Part shown: piece by piece, positions 14,035-23,893 of the stretch
How the letters are laid out: each line of letters starts with the position of its first letter
How positions within the stretch are numbered: the stretch's first letter is position 1
Assembly: GCA_029532415.1 (NCBI GenBank)
Contig: JAQOTA010000016.1
Span: 62,001-126,000, forward strand
From: Marasmius tenuissimus
Lineage: Eukaryota > Basidiomycota > Agaricomycetes > Agaricales > Marasmiaceae
Length of the DNA stretch: 64,000 bases
Direction of reading: 5' to 3'
Translations under genes and position numbers: made by a program
The notes under the pieces: generated by a model
Databases searched by the model: none
What the model saw: only the letters and a program-made list of their open reading frames with translations
What the model was told of the DNA's origin: nothing

Positions 14035-16270
14035 TTACTTCCGTAGCTTGAACAAATTGAGCGGTAGAAGTGCTCGGGACCCTCTCGCCCCATTGGTATT
14101 TGTACCAACCGTGAGAGGCCGGGGACCTCCGACATCTACCATGACCAGTGCAGCTTCTGACGCTTCAAGCGTGATCTTTCCGCCAGTCACGGTTTCCTCC
14201 TTCACTTCTCCCTCGGCCAGTCCGGTTCTTGCAAAGGTTTGTCCTGCCCAGAACGTCTGATTCCCGAGCTTCACGTCAGCTCCAAGTGATTGCAAACGTC
14301 TAACCTTCACGGGAGTATCCGGAGATGGGAGGTAGGATGCAAAATCGAATACTGCGTTGGGTCTCGTCTCGTTTGAGGTTTGGTTATAGATTTCCATGTT
14401 AATCAAGGCCAATTTGATTGGAAATTGGTTTCCGGAGGGATTCTCGGTGTCCCAAAATCCGTAGGCAACGAGTTGGCCGGCGGAGGTGTCGCCTCCTGCC
14501 GTGGTGATGGTCGAACCATTACTTTGGCGACCGGGATAGATGTTGGCGATCCGTAGGTTTCGAGAGTGGCCAAGCGTTTCGGTGATGAACAGATAGGCGG
14601 AATACGAAGGAAACACCTGAGTAGGCCCATTCAAGTTGTCGACAGGGTACCTGTCATCAGATGCTTTAGCTCTTGAGCGTTCCGCGCGAAAAACTCTGCC
14701 CCTCACCAAAGATTGTACCGGCTCAATCCACCATGATTGAGTTGCGTCGAGCTTTGCAATGCCAAAGACCCTCCTTGGTGTATATACATCCTAAAATCGA
14801 CGTCATTGTCTACGACTGCGTGCACGGTAGCCCATAACAATCAAGCATACCTAGAGATGTTGAGGGAAGCAGCATAGAAAGTGGTGTCCAACAGCCATAA
14901 TGCTTGCCCGAAGGTGTTACTCACACCGTCCTTTCCTGAGCAAGAGACCGAGCTATACTCGCCTGATGAGAGCTTGTAGGGTAAGAAGATCTATGCAGGG
15001 AAAACGAGATCTTTGAAGCACCAACCAATCACGAAAGCATGCGGTCCAAGTGCGTCTCGCACGAAGTCGACGCGAGGTTGCCAAAGGTCGAGATACCTTT
15101 CTTATAGGTCAGAAAAGCCTCTCTGCGAGAAGAAAACTCCTACATTCCAAGGCGAGTGTGATTCACCTGAATATTAGCGATAAGTCGCTTTATCAATTCG
15201 AGGAATAAGTGGAAGGCCGTCGGGACTCACGAGATTGGGAAGAGTAGCCACCGCTATCCTCGGGGGATCACAGACCTATCGCTGACGTCTGTGAAATTCT
15301 TACAATTGAAGGTTTGGAACGTACACTGTACTGATAGGTATGTTCACTGCAAGACTTGACCGTATCATTATCGTTGGCACCGGCCTTCAGAGCACTTACG
15401 CAGCCAAGCTGCGCGTCAGCGCCGGGCGCGTCATATGGCCACAAAGGATCTTCGGCAGTAGTGGCAAGCTGAAATTGTGGGGTGGTATAGTTCAATGCGA
15501 GGGATATATTTTTTGACCATGGCTAAGGATCATAGTCGTCAGTAAAGCACGGACTTCACGGGGAAGAATCTAATATTCACCCTCCAGATGGCAGTATAGT
15601 TCTGTGCCGTGAACCTCAGGTAATGATCGGGCTCGTTGCCAACTAAAACTGGTATGTGAGCTATCAGGTTTGGAAGGTTGAGGGTTCACTGACTTTCCAA
15701 ACCTACAAGCTGGCTGGGTGGAAGTGCTTGAGCAGCAGTTTGAGCCATTTCCAAGGTCGCTGGATAATCGAGGTCCTCCAGATTCTAAAACATTGACGTA
15801 ACGTAATGTTCATGAAACAACGATTATAGAGTACATACCAGGTTAAATGTTAGTTCAGTGCCTTCTGGAAGAAGCTGCTTGATAGCATCCCAAAACTCGG
15901 GCCCTATCGTCGTGTTTTGGAGTGCACCACTGTCATCGATAAAATTGAACAGAGGGGTCTTTTGAGATGCGTTCCAGTAAGTCGAGTCAGCTGTGATTCC
16001 CCCAATTCGAACTTCCGCTGGATGGCCTGTGCGATTCTTCAAATTTTCCAACAAATTCCTTGTCAGCGGGTTTGGATTGCTGATGTTGCCTGTATAGGTG
16101 ATGAAGAAGGCTGTTTCGATGCTGAAGCTAGCTAAAGCTGGGTGAAGGCTATGAGATGCCGTGAGTGGTAGAGCTGGCGGCCCATTCAGAGTCAGAACAC
16201 CATTCTCGAGGGCACCTCGAGCGCTCGCGAATAGCAGACACCCAAGAGAGATGCGGCGGTCTAGCTTCAT
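14035..16270 (-). CDS. Secreted GH79 glycoside hydrolase (beta-glucuronidase-like)
   Basis: Ten exons: 16270-15839, 15784-15694, 15648-15581, 15522-15325, 15275-15231, 15166-15144, 15096-15026, 14962-14851, 14790-14707 and 14650-14035. Total 579 residues; all phases close. A signal peptide is likely (LGCLLFASARG). Seen: EVRIGGITADS near the N-terminus, the acid/base motif VGNEPD near residue 180, and GEYSSVSC near residue 310, whose Glu is the likely nucleophile. The C-terminal 200 residues form a beta-rich domain typical of fungal GH79 enzymes. Many N-glycosylation sequons (NQT, NET, NTT). The family removes glucuronic acid or 4-O-methylglucuronic acid from arabinogalactan or proteoglycan chains, so a role in plant or wall polysaccharide breakdown is inferred. 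Divergent from DUF6697 copy 4. Confidence 0.88.
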
Positions 16271-16317
16271 GGCCGAGAGAGCTGAGAAAGCAGGGGCGGG
16301 GAAACCTAGAGGAAACC

Positions 16318-16331
16318 CCTACATATGTAGG
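16318..16331. promoter_or_regulatory. 14-bp perfect palindrome upstream of GH79
   Basis: CCTACATATGTAGG is its own reverse complement. It lies about 48 bp upstream of the GH79 start codon in the 377-bp divergent region. A dimeric regulator could bind such a site, but this is inference. Confidence 0.35.
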
Positions 16332-16590
16332 TGGGCAGCTGGGCATGTGGTCATCGCAGCCGCGAGGATGTTGGGTCATAGGACCGTGTAAGAAGGCCGA
16401 AGCCACGCCATAAATTGACGTCTGCGCTTGGTTAAAAGTTTTCACTGCCCAAAATCATTCCCAGAGTGAGCATCCAACAGAAACTGAATGCGACATAGAG
16501 GTAGCGGTCAGCGGAAGCGCTTACAAGGTTCTCACGCGCGTCTCGAGTCCCTTCCGCTTTGGCGCTCACTAAGAATGCGATTCTGGGTCC

Positions 16591-16600
16591 TCTATAAGTG
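16591..16600 (+). promoter_or_regulatory. TATA-like element of DUF6697 copy 4
   Basis: TATAAG begins at 16593, about 55 bp before the ATG at 16648. Confidence 0.4.
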
Positions 16601-16647
16601 CAGTGCGCGTGAACCTGCTCTAGAGTCTTTCAATAATCTTTATCGCC

Positions 16648-17878
16648 ATGGAACCACCGGTCTTTCTGAAGGAAGAACAAAATTTATCTCAAAGGGACGA
16701 GAAATGGCTGTGTACCAGGTCGGGAACGGAGTTGGGAGGGAAACTCGCCAAAGATGAGGCGGCGGAAGTGAAGTGCAAGAAGAAGGAAGAGGACGAAGAA
16801 GAGGCAAGGCGCAAGCTCCGTCTGTTACGCAACGTTTGTCTCTGGTCACCTTGTCGTTTCCGATTCTTGGTACAAACTCAATTTGCAGGACGCGCTCAAA
16901 GTCAAGAAAGAAGTCGAAGGAGATATACTGCCTCCTTGCACCGTGCTTGGCCTCATGGACGGGCTCAAATCTCACGATATCTCTTTGGATGGCGAGGAAC
17001 TGGACACGCAACTTGTAGTTCCGCGCGAATTCATCAGCAAGAAGTTCGGAGGAGGCATACGAAGCACATTTCCTATATTCTCGCAAAAAAATTTAGAGAA
17101 AGTAGCGGCCCTTGGCCTTGCGGATTATCGGTGGGCTTGCCTCAAAAGCAACTTCAATCCTCACACGCCATCGATCCCAGGGAAGCCTGGGATCTACTTT
17201 AACTGTCGAGAGCTCTCCGATGACCTGGCACAAGACTTTACATGGCATGTCGGCAGATGTCGGGTTTTCTCATGTCTGGACGATAGTCAGTGGCTTCACG
17301 TAGGGGTTTATGACTTTGAATATGCCGCAACATTGACTACCAATGAGTGGAAGGGACTCCCACACAAAGTAAGTTCTCCTCCGCGTCGTTGTAAAGGTCG
17401 AAGCTCAGCCCTATTTGAGGTGAAGGCAACATGGATCACTGGCCTAGTCAATCAAAACTGGGGACGTGAGCACCGAATTCGGATACATCTTCGAAACAGA
17501 CCAGCATTCGAAAGGCAGCTTACACCGGAACAGTTTCAAGAAATGAAAAGTGATGTAAAGAACATGTACCGGGTCGTGACATTCGACCAAGTAATGGATT
17601 CCTTCGACCGGGGGGAGGAGGTGGGTTTTGCATTCATTGACAACATGCTTGAACAATCTGACCTTGGCTCTACTATCCAGGCTATCGTTGCATGGAGAAT
17701 GAATTGCGTTGGATACGAGAAGGATCTCCAGCGGCACATCGTCAAGCTGCACAAAAGCAGGCCAGGAGGAACGAAGCATAAGGCAAAGGCGATTCAGAAG
17801 ACGAAACGCGGAGAAGCACCTGAGGACGCGCCAAGCACCCAGGCCGGACCGAGGAAGCGTAGAAAAACGTCTGCTTGA
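16648..17878 (+). CDS. DUF6697-family protein, copy 4 (intact, inverted and separate)
   Basis: Exons are 16648-16833, 16889-17368, 17420-17620 and 17681-17878, giving 354 residues. All three introns sit at the same positions and phase as in copies 1-3, which proves common descent. Seen: acidic/basic N-terminus (KKKEEDEEEARRKLR), YNPH-like FNPHTPSIPGKPGIYF, QWLHVGVYDFEYA, NQNWGREHRIRIHLRNR, IVAWRMNCVGYEKDLQR, and a basic C-terminus (RKRRKTSA). Clearly more diverged than the tandem three, so it is the older duplicate. It lies 11 kb away on the opposite strand and shares a 377-bp divergent region with the GH79 gene. Function unknown. Confidence 0.85.
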
Positions 17879-18357
17879 CGTAGACATAGGCTCCCTTAGT
17901 ATTGGGCGAAGGATTGGAGGTTGCATATCTTGTTTTAGTTACGTCTGTTGTTGGTAACTCGTAAGTAGGTGGGAGGCTGCATGAGGTGGCCTGCGGGCCG
18001 CCTTGATGTAATTTACCGACTCTTATTCTTTACGCTTGTTAGAATGTTGCCGAGAAGTTTCGGATGTGTTCAAAATCGAATTCGAAAGTCCGATCGAACT
18101 GGTGCTAAAGGAGTGAATAAACAAGTACAACAGATCGAAGAAAGAGTGGACGATAAGCGATACAACGAAAGTCCGATGGGTGGCTGGGTCCTCCGCAATC
18201 TTCCCATTCCACGATCAACGTGAAGCTCCACCGCGCGGAACTGTTTAGCTTGGATGGCACCGGGATATGCTTCTACATGAGCCGATATTTTACACGAAGT
18301 TCCCCAAAAGATCATACAGCGTGACCGTACACCCTGTGCTCGTCTTTAGTATCAAGG
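17879..18357. other. Intergenic, convergent gene ends
   Basis: The 3' flanks of DUF6697 copy 4 and the DUF6534 gene. Nothing else seen. Confidence 0.4.
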
Positions 18358-20420
18358 TCAAATAAGGTAGAAAGCCATGTGCGCGACTCGCCTTGGCTTG
18401 CTTTCTATTGCATTGTACAACGAATAGACCTCGTCGGGCGTGGAGTATGCTGACTGTGAGAGAAGTATGAGCATCGGGTGGGGTGGAACCATCGAATTCG
18501 TCTGACGTACACCTGAGGTCAGCGCAGAGAGTACTTGAGAGTTGGGTGGCGCGGTGGAAGGCGAGGAAGCCGCCGCATAGACCGGGTCCCAGTCCAAGGC
18601 CCCAGGTGCGACGCTGGGAGCTCGCGTTCCAAGATGGAACATGTTTGTGTGGTTACTTGTTTCCTGGCGGTCGGTTCCCTTACCACGAACCACGCGTCTT
18701 GTATTCAGACTGTGAGAAGGAATCCAAGGGTCAGCGCTGGGGTACCAGGTGGACTTGTGGACTCACGTTGCCATGAACGATATAGCGTATACTGTGATTA
18801 GAAGAAATATCACTTGACTATGACATGGGAATAAAGACGAAGAACGTACGCTTGCTTAAGACGAAGTACGTTGCGATAAACACAAGATTCGTGGGCATGA
18901 GATTGTACTGGCGAATCATCAGCACCGCATGAAAGGGCCGGAAGGTTATGTTCCCACTCACCAATATGACCGTTGTCGAACTGACAGCTCTGGATGAACG
19001 GGTTGGTAAGAATCATGCGTTTCATCCACCTTCATGAGGATCGCGTACCCGGTGACTGCCCCGGTGTTGATAGCGTAGCGTACCAAACTGTTAACAAGCG
19101 AGTCGGATCTGCGCTCGTTGTTAACGACGGTGATGAAGTGGGACTTTGGAAGTTGAACCTACTGTCGGTATCCAGTTCGTAGTCTGTTTAGGTAGTAGCA
19201 CAATGCAGCCGCAATGACGATATCCGTGAGGACACCCACTCCGAGAGCTACAGTCCCCAGAACCTGTTGGATATAAACTTAGAGCCCAGCATAGAGACAA
19301 AAAGAGCGCGCTTACTCTGAGGTGGACCACGTCAAAGACACTCGGAAGTTGGAACCTGCGAACGATGGTAAGAATTCGGGTTGGAGGGATTGAAAGGCTG
19401 CTGGCATACGCTTTGACTGTGAACGCTAGAGATTGTGGACATTAACAACGTCGTTCCGGTTTCTGGTGGGGACCAACATACCCAAAGATAATCCTGTATG
19501 AGCTGTCAGTCCGTGAAAGCGTATCAAAACCTTATCGACCCACCTAATTGACCATGCACTAATATCATCTGTTAACATCGAAGCATTAGCAAGAGATAGA
19601 CATGTCATCAGCGAGCATAATACACACCACAAGTCCCGTCATGAACCAATTACGCTCAGAGACTGTTATCGAGAGGGGGGAAGTCAACATAGAGTTGCTT
19701 TGCGGGTAGACGATACAAGAATGCGTACATCTCCACACTCTGAGGCCGAAAGCGCTGCAGGAGACTGAGCGGGGTGGTTGAACGAAAGGTGTCTGAGAGA
19801 ACTTACAATTTAACAACGTAACCCACGAACGCCTACAATAAAGACCGCAGTCAAAGCTGAGTGGCAGAACTAGGTTTGACGGTAAACCTACCCCGACTGT
19901 TTGTTGTAACTTCCGGAAAGGGTAAGACGAATTGTGCCCAATTCAAGGCTTAGGATCCACTCACAATGAAGGACCTTGTGAAACATGAATCAGATGAGGC
20001 CAGGAGTAGGCAGGTCAGACTCAGATTGACGCACCAAGTTACTTCAGCTTTCAGTAACACCCTAGGGTTCGTGAAATTGGTGATACCGTAATAGTAGATG
20101 ATGTGTCCAATAAAAGCCTGATCTGCGGTCTCCATAATCCTTCATTCGCCCGTGAGCGACACCGCAGGATACCTACGCGGAATAACGTACAATATGAGGA
20201 CAACCTAGTAATGGAACGGGAGGATGTAGCACCGACCACGGGAAAGGTACGACAAACTCACGAGGAACTTGTAAATCGCGCGATCTGAGGGATAGTTCAT
20301 GAAGTAGCTGAAGATTTGCGAGAACAAGATGCCGTAGATGCAGCAGGCCACCGCAAATCCAACCAGAACGGCTCCTAGAGTGTTATCGATAGTTACGTCG
20401 ACGGGGAGGACCGCAGACAT
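18358..20420 (-). CDS. DUF6534-family seven-helix membrane protein
   Basis: About a dozen short exons. Checked ones are 20420-20262, 20204-20191 (only 14 nt) and an exon starting at 20139. Spliced stretches give NTLGAVLVGFAVACCIYGILF, METADQAFIGHIIYYYGITNF, then VWRFSERNWFMTGLV, LGVGVLTDIVIAAALCYYL, LVRYAINTGAVT, NLMPTNLVFIATYFVLSK and LYAISFMATLNTRR. These motifs, in this order, are those of the DUF6534 family, abundant in mushrooms, with about seven helices and a Ser/Pro-rich cytosolic tail (TRAPSVAPGALD). The role is unknown; a receptor-like topology is suggested. Internal exon borders between 19150 and 20000 and the C-terminal splice are approximate. Confidence 0.8.
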
Positions 20421-21445
20421 TATGGGCGGGAAGGAAGGGAGGAGTGCTGGGCACGGAAGAGACAGCCCCCTGATAAAAGGGTACTTATGAACCAACCACA
20501 CTGAAATTCTCACATCAAATGATGTGTGGCAACAAAGGACCAGATGAGAATGAGTTGCTCACGCACCATGCAACGTCCCGATCGACGGAAAATGGCCGTG
20601 TTACACTGTGGTGGCAGTACACTCCAGGAACTTACTTAGATTGATCATACGAACTGGGTAATTCGCCGCGAGAGAAACTATGCCAGTGGAAGCCAGCCGC
20701 GAGTGTGGAGAAACTGAAAGAGATTAGCAGCCTCGCTCGTCTTTCCTCACCGATACCGGAGAGAGTCGCTCCGGGGGTTAGGCCTGCCGCCTGTTAGGTC
20801 CTAGAGGATCCTAGACTACGAATTCCGAGGCAGGCTGTGAAGATCATGATATACCGTAACCAGCGGCTGGGTCGCTCGTGCATATGCACCGGTGTAACTA
20901 AGAACAAGGCCAAACAGTCCGGATAGAATAGTCTATTTAGATATGTTGTTCCGAGCGGCAACTGAGTCGCGCGCGTCGTTGAGGAAGATCGCCATCAAGG
21001 ACTAGGTGGTGCTCAATAGCCCCGCATCGCCGTGATGGCAGGGCGCGAGTCAAAACGAGCCACAAAGCACCATGAATGAAAGAGGGGTCCCAGGCAACTT
21101 ATAGGAGTCGGTTTCGCCAAGGAGGTGGTCGGACCGTCGCCGGATGAGTCGTGGACATGGGGCCCGGGCGTCTTGCCTACAGTTGATTCGAGGCATAAGT
21201 ACACTTGAATTCTCGAAGCTGGGGTAAGTAACCATGCAAATGGTTCACATATGACACTCCTTTGATTCCTCCGGGGCCGAGTTTCTGTTTCCGGGGGACT
21301 AACAACGTGCATGTGCACGTGGTGAGAGATCAGGAATATCGCCGCTTCTATGGTTTACAATCTACAACAACTGAGTGGGGATGTATGAATCAGTATCCGA
21401 TCATGATCAAGACCATAAATACACCTCCGTATATCCAAACCCAAA
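20421..21445. other. 1-kb intergenic region, no gene seen
   Basis: No coding exon is supported on either strand. Around 20794-20812 there is a short inverted repeat (CCTAGAGGATCCTAG) that could form a hairpin. It contains the promoter of the DUF6534 gene and the 3' flank of the FCP1-like gene. Confidence 0.4.
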
Positions 21446-23419
21446 TTACTTCGGAGGTACGACACCTGGTATACACTCGATCCCTAACTCTTCTAGCGCT
21501 CTTCTTCCTCTTTTCACCCAATATGACCTCGTCTGCCTATCTTGGTACCACATGATTGGCGGGGGAGTGGGGACTGGGGAAAGGAGGGTATTGTCGACCG
21601 CAATCGCACCTGCTGGTGAGTTACCGAACGGGAAATCGAGGCCTGGAATAGTGATGCTATCATCGGCTGATGGGGGGTTGTTGGTGGAGGATGAGCTCGG
21701 TTTGCTACTATCGAGAAACGCGATAGGCTCGAAGGTTCCAATTGATTCAGTGTAAGTCAAGGTGGAAGGCTTCTTGAAAGTAGAAGAAGTGCTTGTCGAG
21801 CCATCTGGCCCGGCGTCAGTGAGAGTGGTGGCTGAGCTCGATGTTGAAGTATCTTGAGTAGGCTCGACATGGTGTGAGGTCGAATCTGAAGCATCTGAAA
21901 CGTTCCCATCCGCATCATCCTTTCGAGCCTCAGTTTGCTTTCCTGCCTCTTCACCTCCACCTTCAGAACACTCTGCCTCAGCGAGCTGATCGCGTACGAC
22001 TACATTTCCTTCACCATCAACCTTCCTGCGTTTTCTTTTGGTGTTCTTGTTTGTTCTCCATCTTGCCTTTGGCCCAGCGCACTTCCTCATGTTGGGGTCG
22101 ACGATGGATTCGCTCGCCTCGCCCAAATCAGGGGAGCTAGCGAGGTAAAGGGAATGTAGACCATCCTCGTTCTCCTCCTCCGACTCCTCTTCCAGAAGGT
22201 CATCGGCCCAAATTCCCTGTTCCCGAACCCAGGAGGATACATTACTTTGATACTTGATGGCGTCCAAGACGCCAATGACTGCAAGAAGAATATGGTCGTA
22301 TGAGGAGGATGATGATGAAATGCGTTTCCGCTTGAGTGACGAATTTGGAAGGGAATGGTCCTCCTTGTCTTCGTCGACAACTTCGGGCTGCATTGGAGAG
22401 GTGACGGAAGAGCTTTCATGAGAACCAGCTGCAGGGTTTTCCCGTGCTCCTTTCGCCAACCTCGCTTGCTCGAGAACACCGACGTCCCATTCCCTGATTT
22501 CGCGGCTATACTCTGGGACACAGAGATGATTGTGAGGTTGAAGTTTTGCCTTGAGGGGGGAGTCGTCCAGTAAAATGGTTGTCTCCGCGGAATGGATGCG
22601 CGACCACTTCCAGGGTTTGTTCAAATCTTTGGTGGTTTGAGTTTTTTGGTCTGTAAAGTAGGTTAGACGGTGTAGACAGAGACGTCTATAGCAATACTCA
22701 CGATATGCGTTGGAGTCCAGTCCCAAAGTATCTCTCGCCCAGGTAGCTACCAGTTTTCCTCGTTTCTCTCGACCAAACTCATCCACCTCAACTTGAACCC
22801 CACGGGACCGGTGTTTATGTCTTGGCTTGCGAACACGACGGTTGGATGAATGGTCCTCTTCTTCCACAGCATCCTCTCCAAAACACTTTTCGACCATGTC
22901 CCGTACGCTGTGCGGCTGAGCAGAACTCCAAACCATCGTGTCCAGCCAGTTCTTCGTTTTTGGATGAAAAACGTATTCTCGGAAGGAGGGCATGTAAGGT
23001 CGTGGGTTGACCACACGCAAGGGATGTTGTCCTGGAGGAAATTGAGCGTAGACATCGTCTGAGGAGGACTCTTTTTGTGGACCGCTGCCCTTGTCATCGT
23101 TGAGATTATCTTTGCGCGGATTGTGGGGGTTTCGGTAGACGAGGGTGCCGTTGAGATCGAGTATCAGGAGCTTCTTGACTTTGGTAGGGTCCTCTAGTTG
23201 CGTGGATTTTACTTGAGATGTATTCAAGTATTCCTCAGAAGGAGAATTGGGGGTTGTGGGGGTTTTCGACGCCGGGGTTGCATAGCTCGTGACATCCTCG
23301 TCATCGGGCGTAGGAGTATACTCGTCAGAGTATGGGTCGATAGTAATCGCCTTGATTACTGGAGTGATGTTGGTATAGTTTTCGTCGGCATACGCGTCGT
23401 TGTAGGGATCCTCTGGCAT
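21446..23419 (-). CDS. FCP1/NLI-interacting-factor-like HAD protein
   Basis: Exons 23419-22702 and 22650-21446 give 640 residues; the 51-nt intron is in frame and joins Y to HQKTQTTKDLNKPW, a typical family motif. The HAD/FCP1-homology domain covers about residues 80-310: LLILDLNGTLVYRNP (near 84-97), RPYMPSFREYVF, MVWSSAQPHSVRDMV, and TTILLDDSPLKAKLQPHN. In classical FCP1 phosphatases the first motif is DxDx(T/V); here it is DLNGT, so the second Asp, the acid/base, is Asn. Catalysis may be weak or absent, or the residue may simply vary in this subfamily. The C-terminal 300 residues are low complexity, rich in Ser, Thr, Glu and basic clusters (KRKRRK). Likely nuclear. Substrate unknown. Confidence 0.82.
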   Translation of the reverse strand: MPEDPYNDAYADENYTNITPVIKAITIDPYSDEYTPTPDDEDVTSYATPASKTPTTPNSPSEEYLNTSQVKSTQLEDPTKVKKLLILDLNGTLVYRNPHNPRKDNLNDDKGSGPQKESSSDDVYAQFPPGQHPLRVVNPRPYMPSFREYVFHPKTKNWLDTMVWSSAQPHSVRDMVEKCFGEDAVEEEDHSSNRRVRKPRHKHRSRGVQVEVDEFGREKRGKLVATWARDTLGLDSNAYREYCYRRLCLHRLTYFTDQKTQTTKDLNKPWKWSRIHSAETTILLDDSPLKAKLQPHNHLCVPEYSREIREWDVGVLEQARLAKGARENPAAGSHESSSVTSPMQPEVVDEDKEDHSLPNSSLKRKRISSSSSSYDHILLAVIGVLDAIKYQSNVSSWVREQGIWADDLLEEESEEENEDGLHSLYLASSPDLGEASESIVDPNMRKCAGPKARWRTNKNTKRKRRKVDGEGNVVVRDQLAEAECSEGGGEEAGKQTEARKDDADGNVSDASDSTSHHVEPTQDTSTSSSATTLTDAGPDGSTSTSSTFKKPSTLTYTESIGTFEPIAFLDSSKPSSSSTNNPPSADDSITIPGLDFPFGNSPAGAIAVDNTLLSPVPTPPPIMWYQDRQTRSYWVKRGRRALEELGIECIPGVVPPK

Positions 23420-23893
23420 GGCGCGTTAGAAAGGCGATATCCGAAAACGTCGGGCGGTTGTTTGGCTTCAGCTTCGAGTTTGTTTGCGCACTTCCAAATC
23501 GTCAAGTTGGCGCTGGGTTCATGGCTGGAGGCTAGTCGTCAAGCGCCTGTTAAAAGCGAGGATGCAAAAACGGATGTATAACGTGCTATTGCTTAAGATA
23601 CAATGGGTTATGCGAGCGAGAGGAATAAACGAAAGGAAATCTAACGAGTGGCGGTGATTGTTAGTGACCAGAGAACAGAGAATAGACAAGACGAAGCGTA
23701 AAGACGGTGGACCTGGTGCCAGTATCAGACGGGGAGTAATATTATGCATATGTTAATGGAAGAAAACAGACAAAGGACAGCAATGAGACCAGATGTGTGA
23801 TAGATACTGAGAGGAAGAAACAGTGAACCGACAATGAAATCGTTATGCAACTCGGATGAGAGATCCAAACAAACAATATGCGATAGAGGTTCG

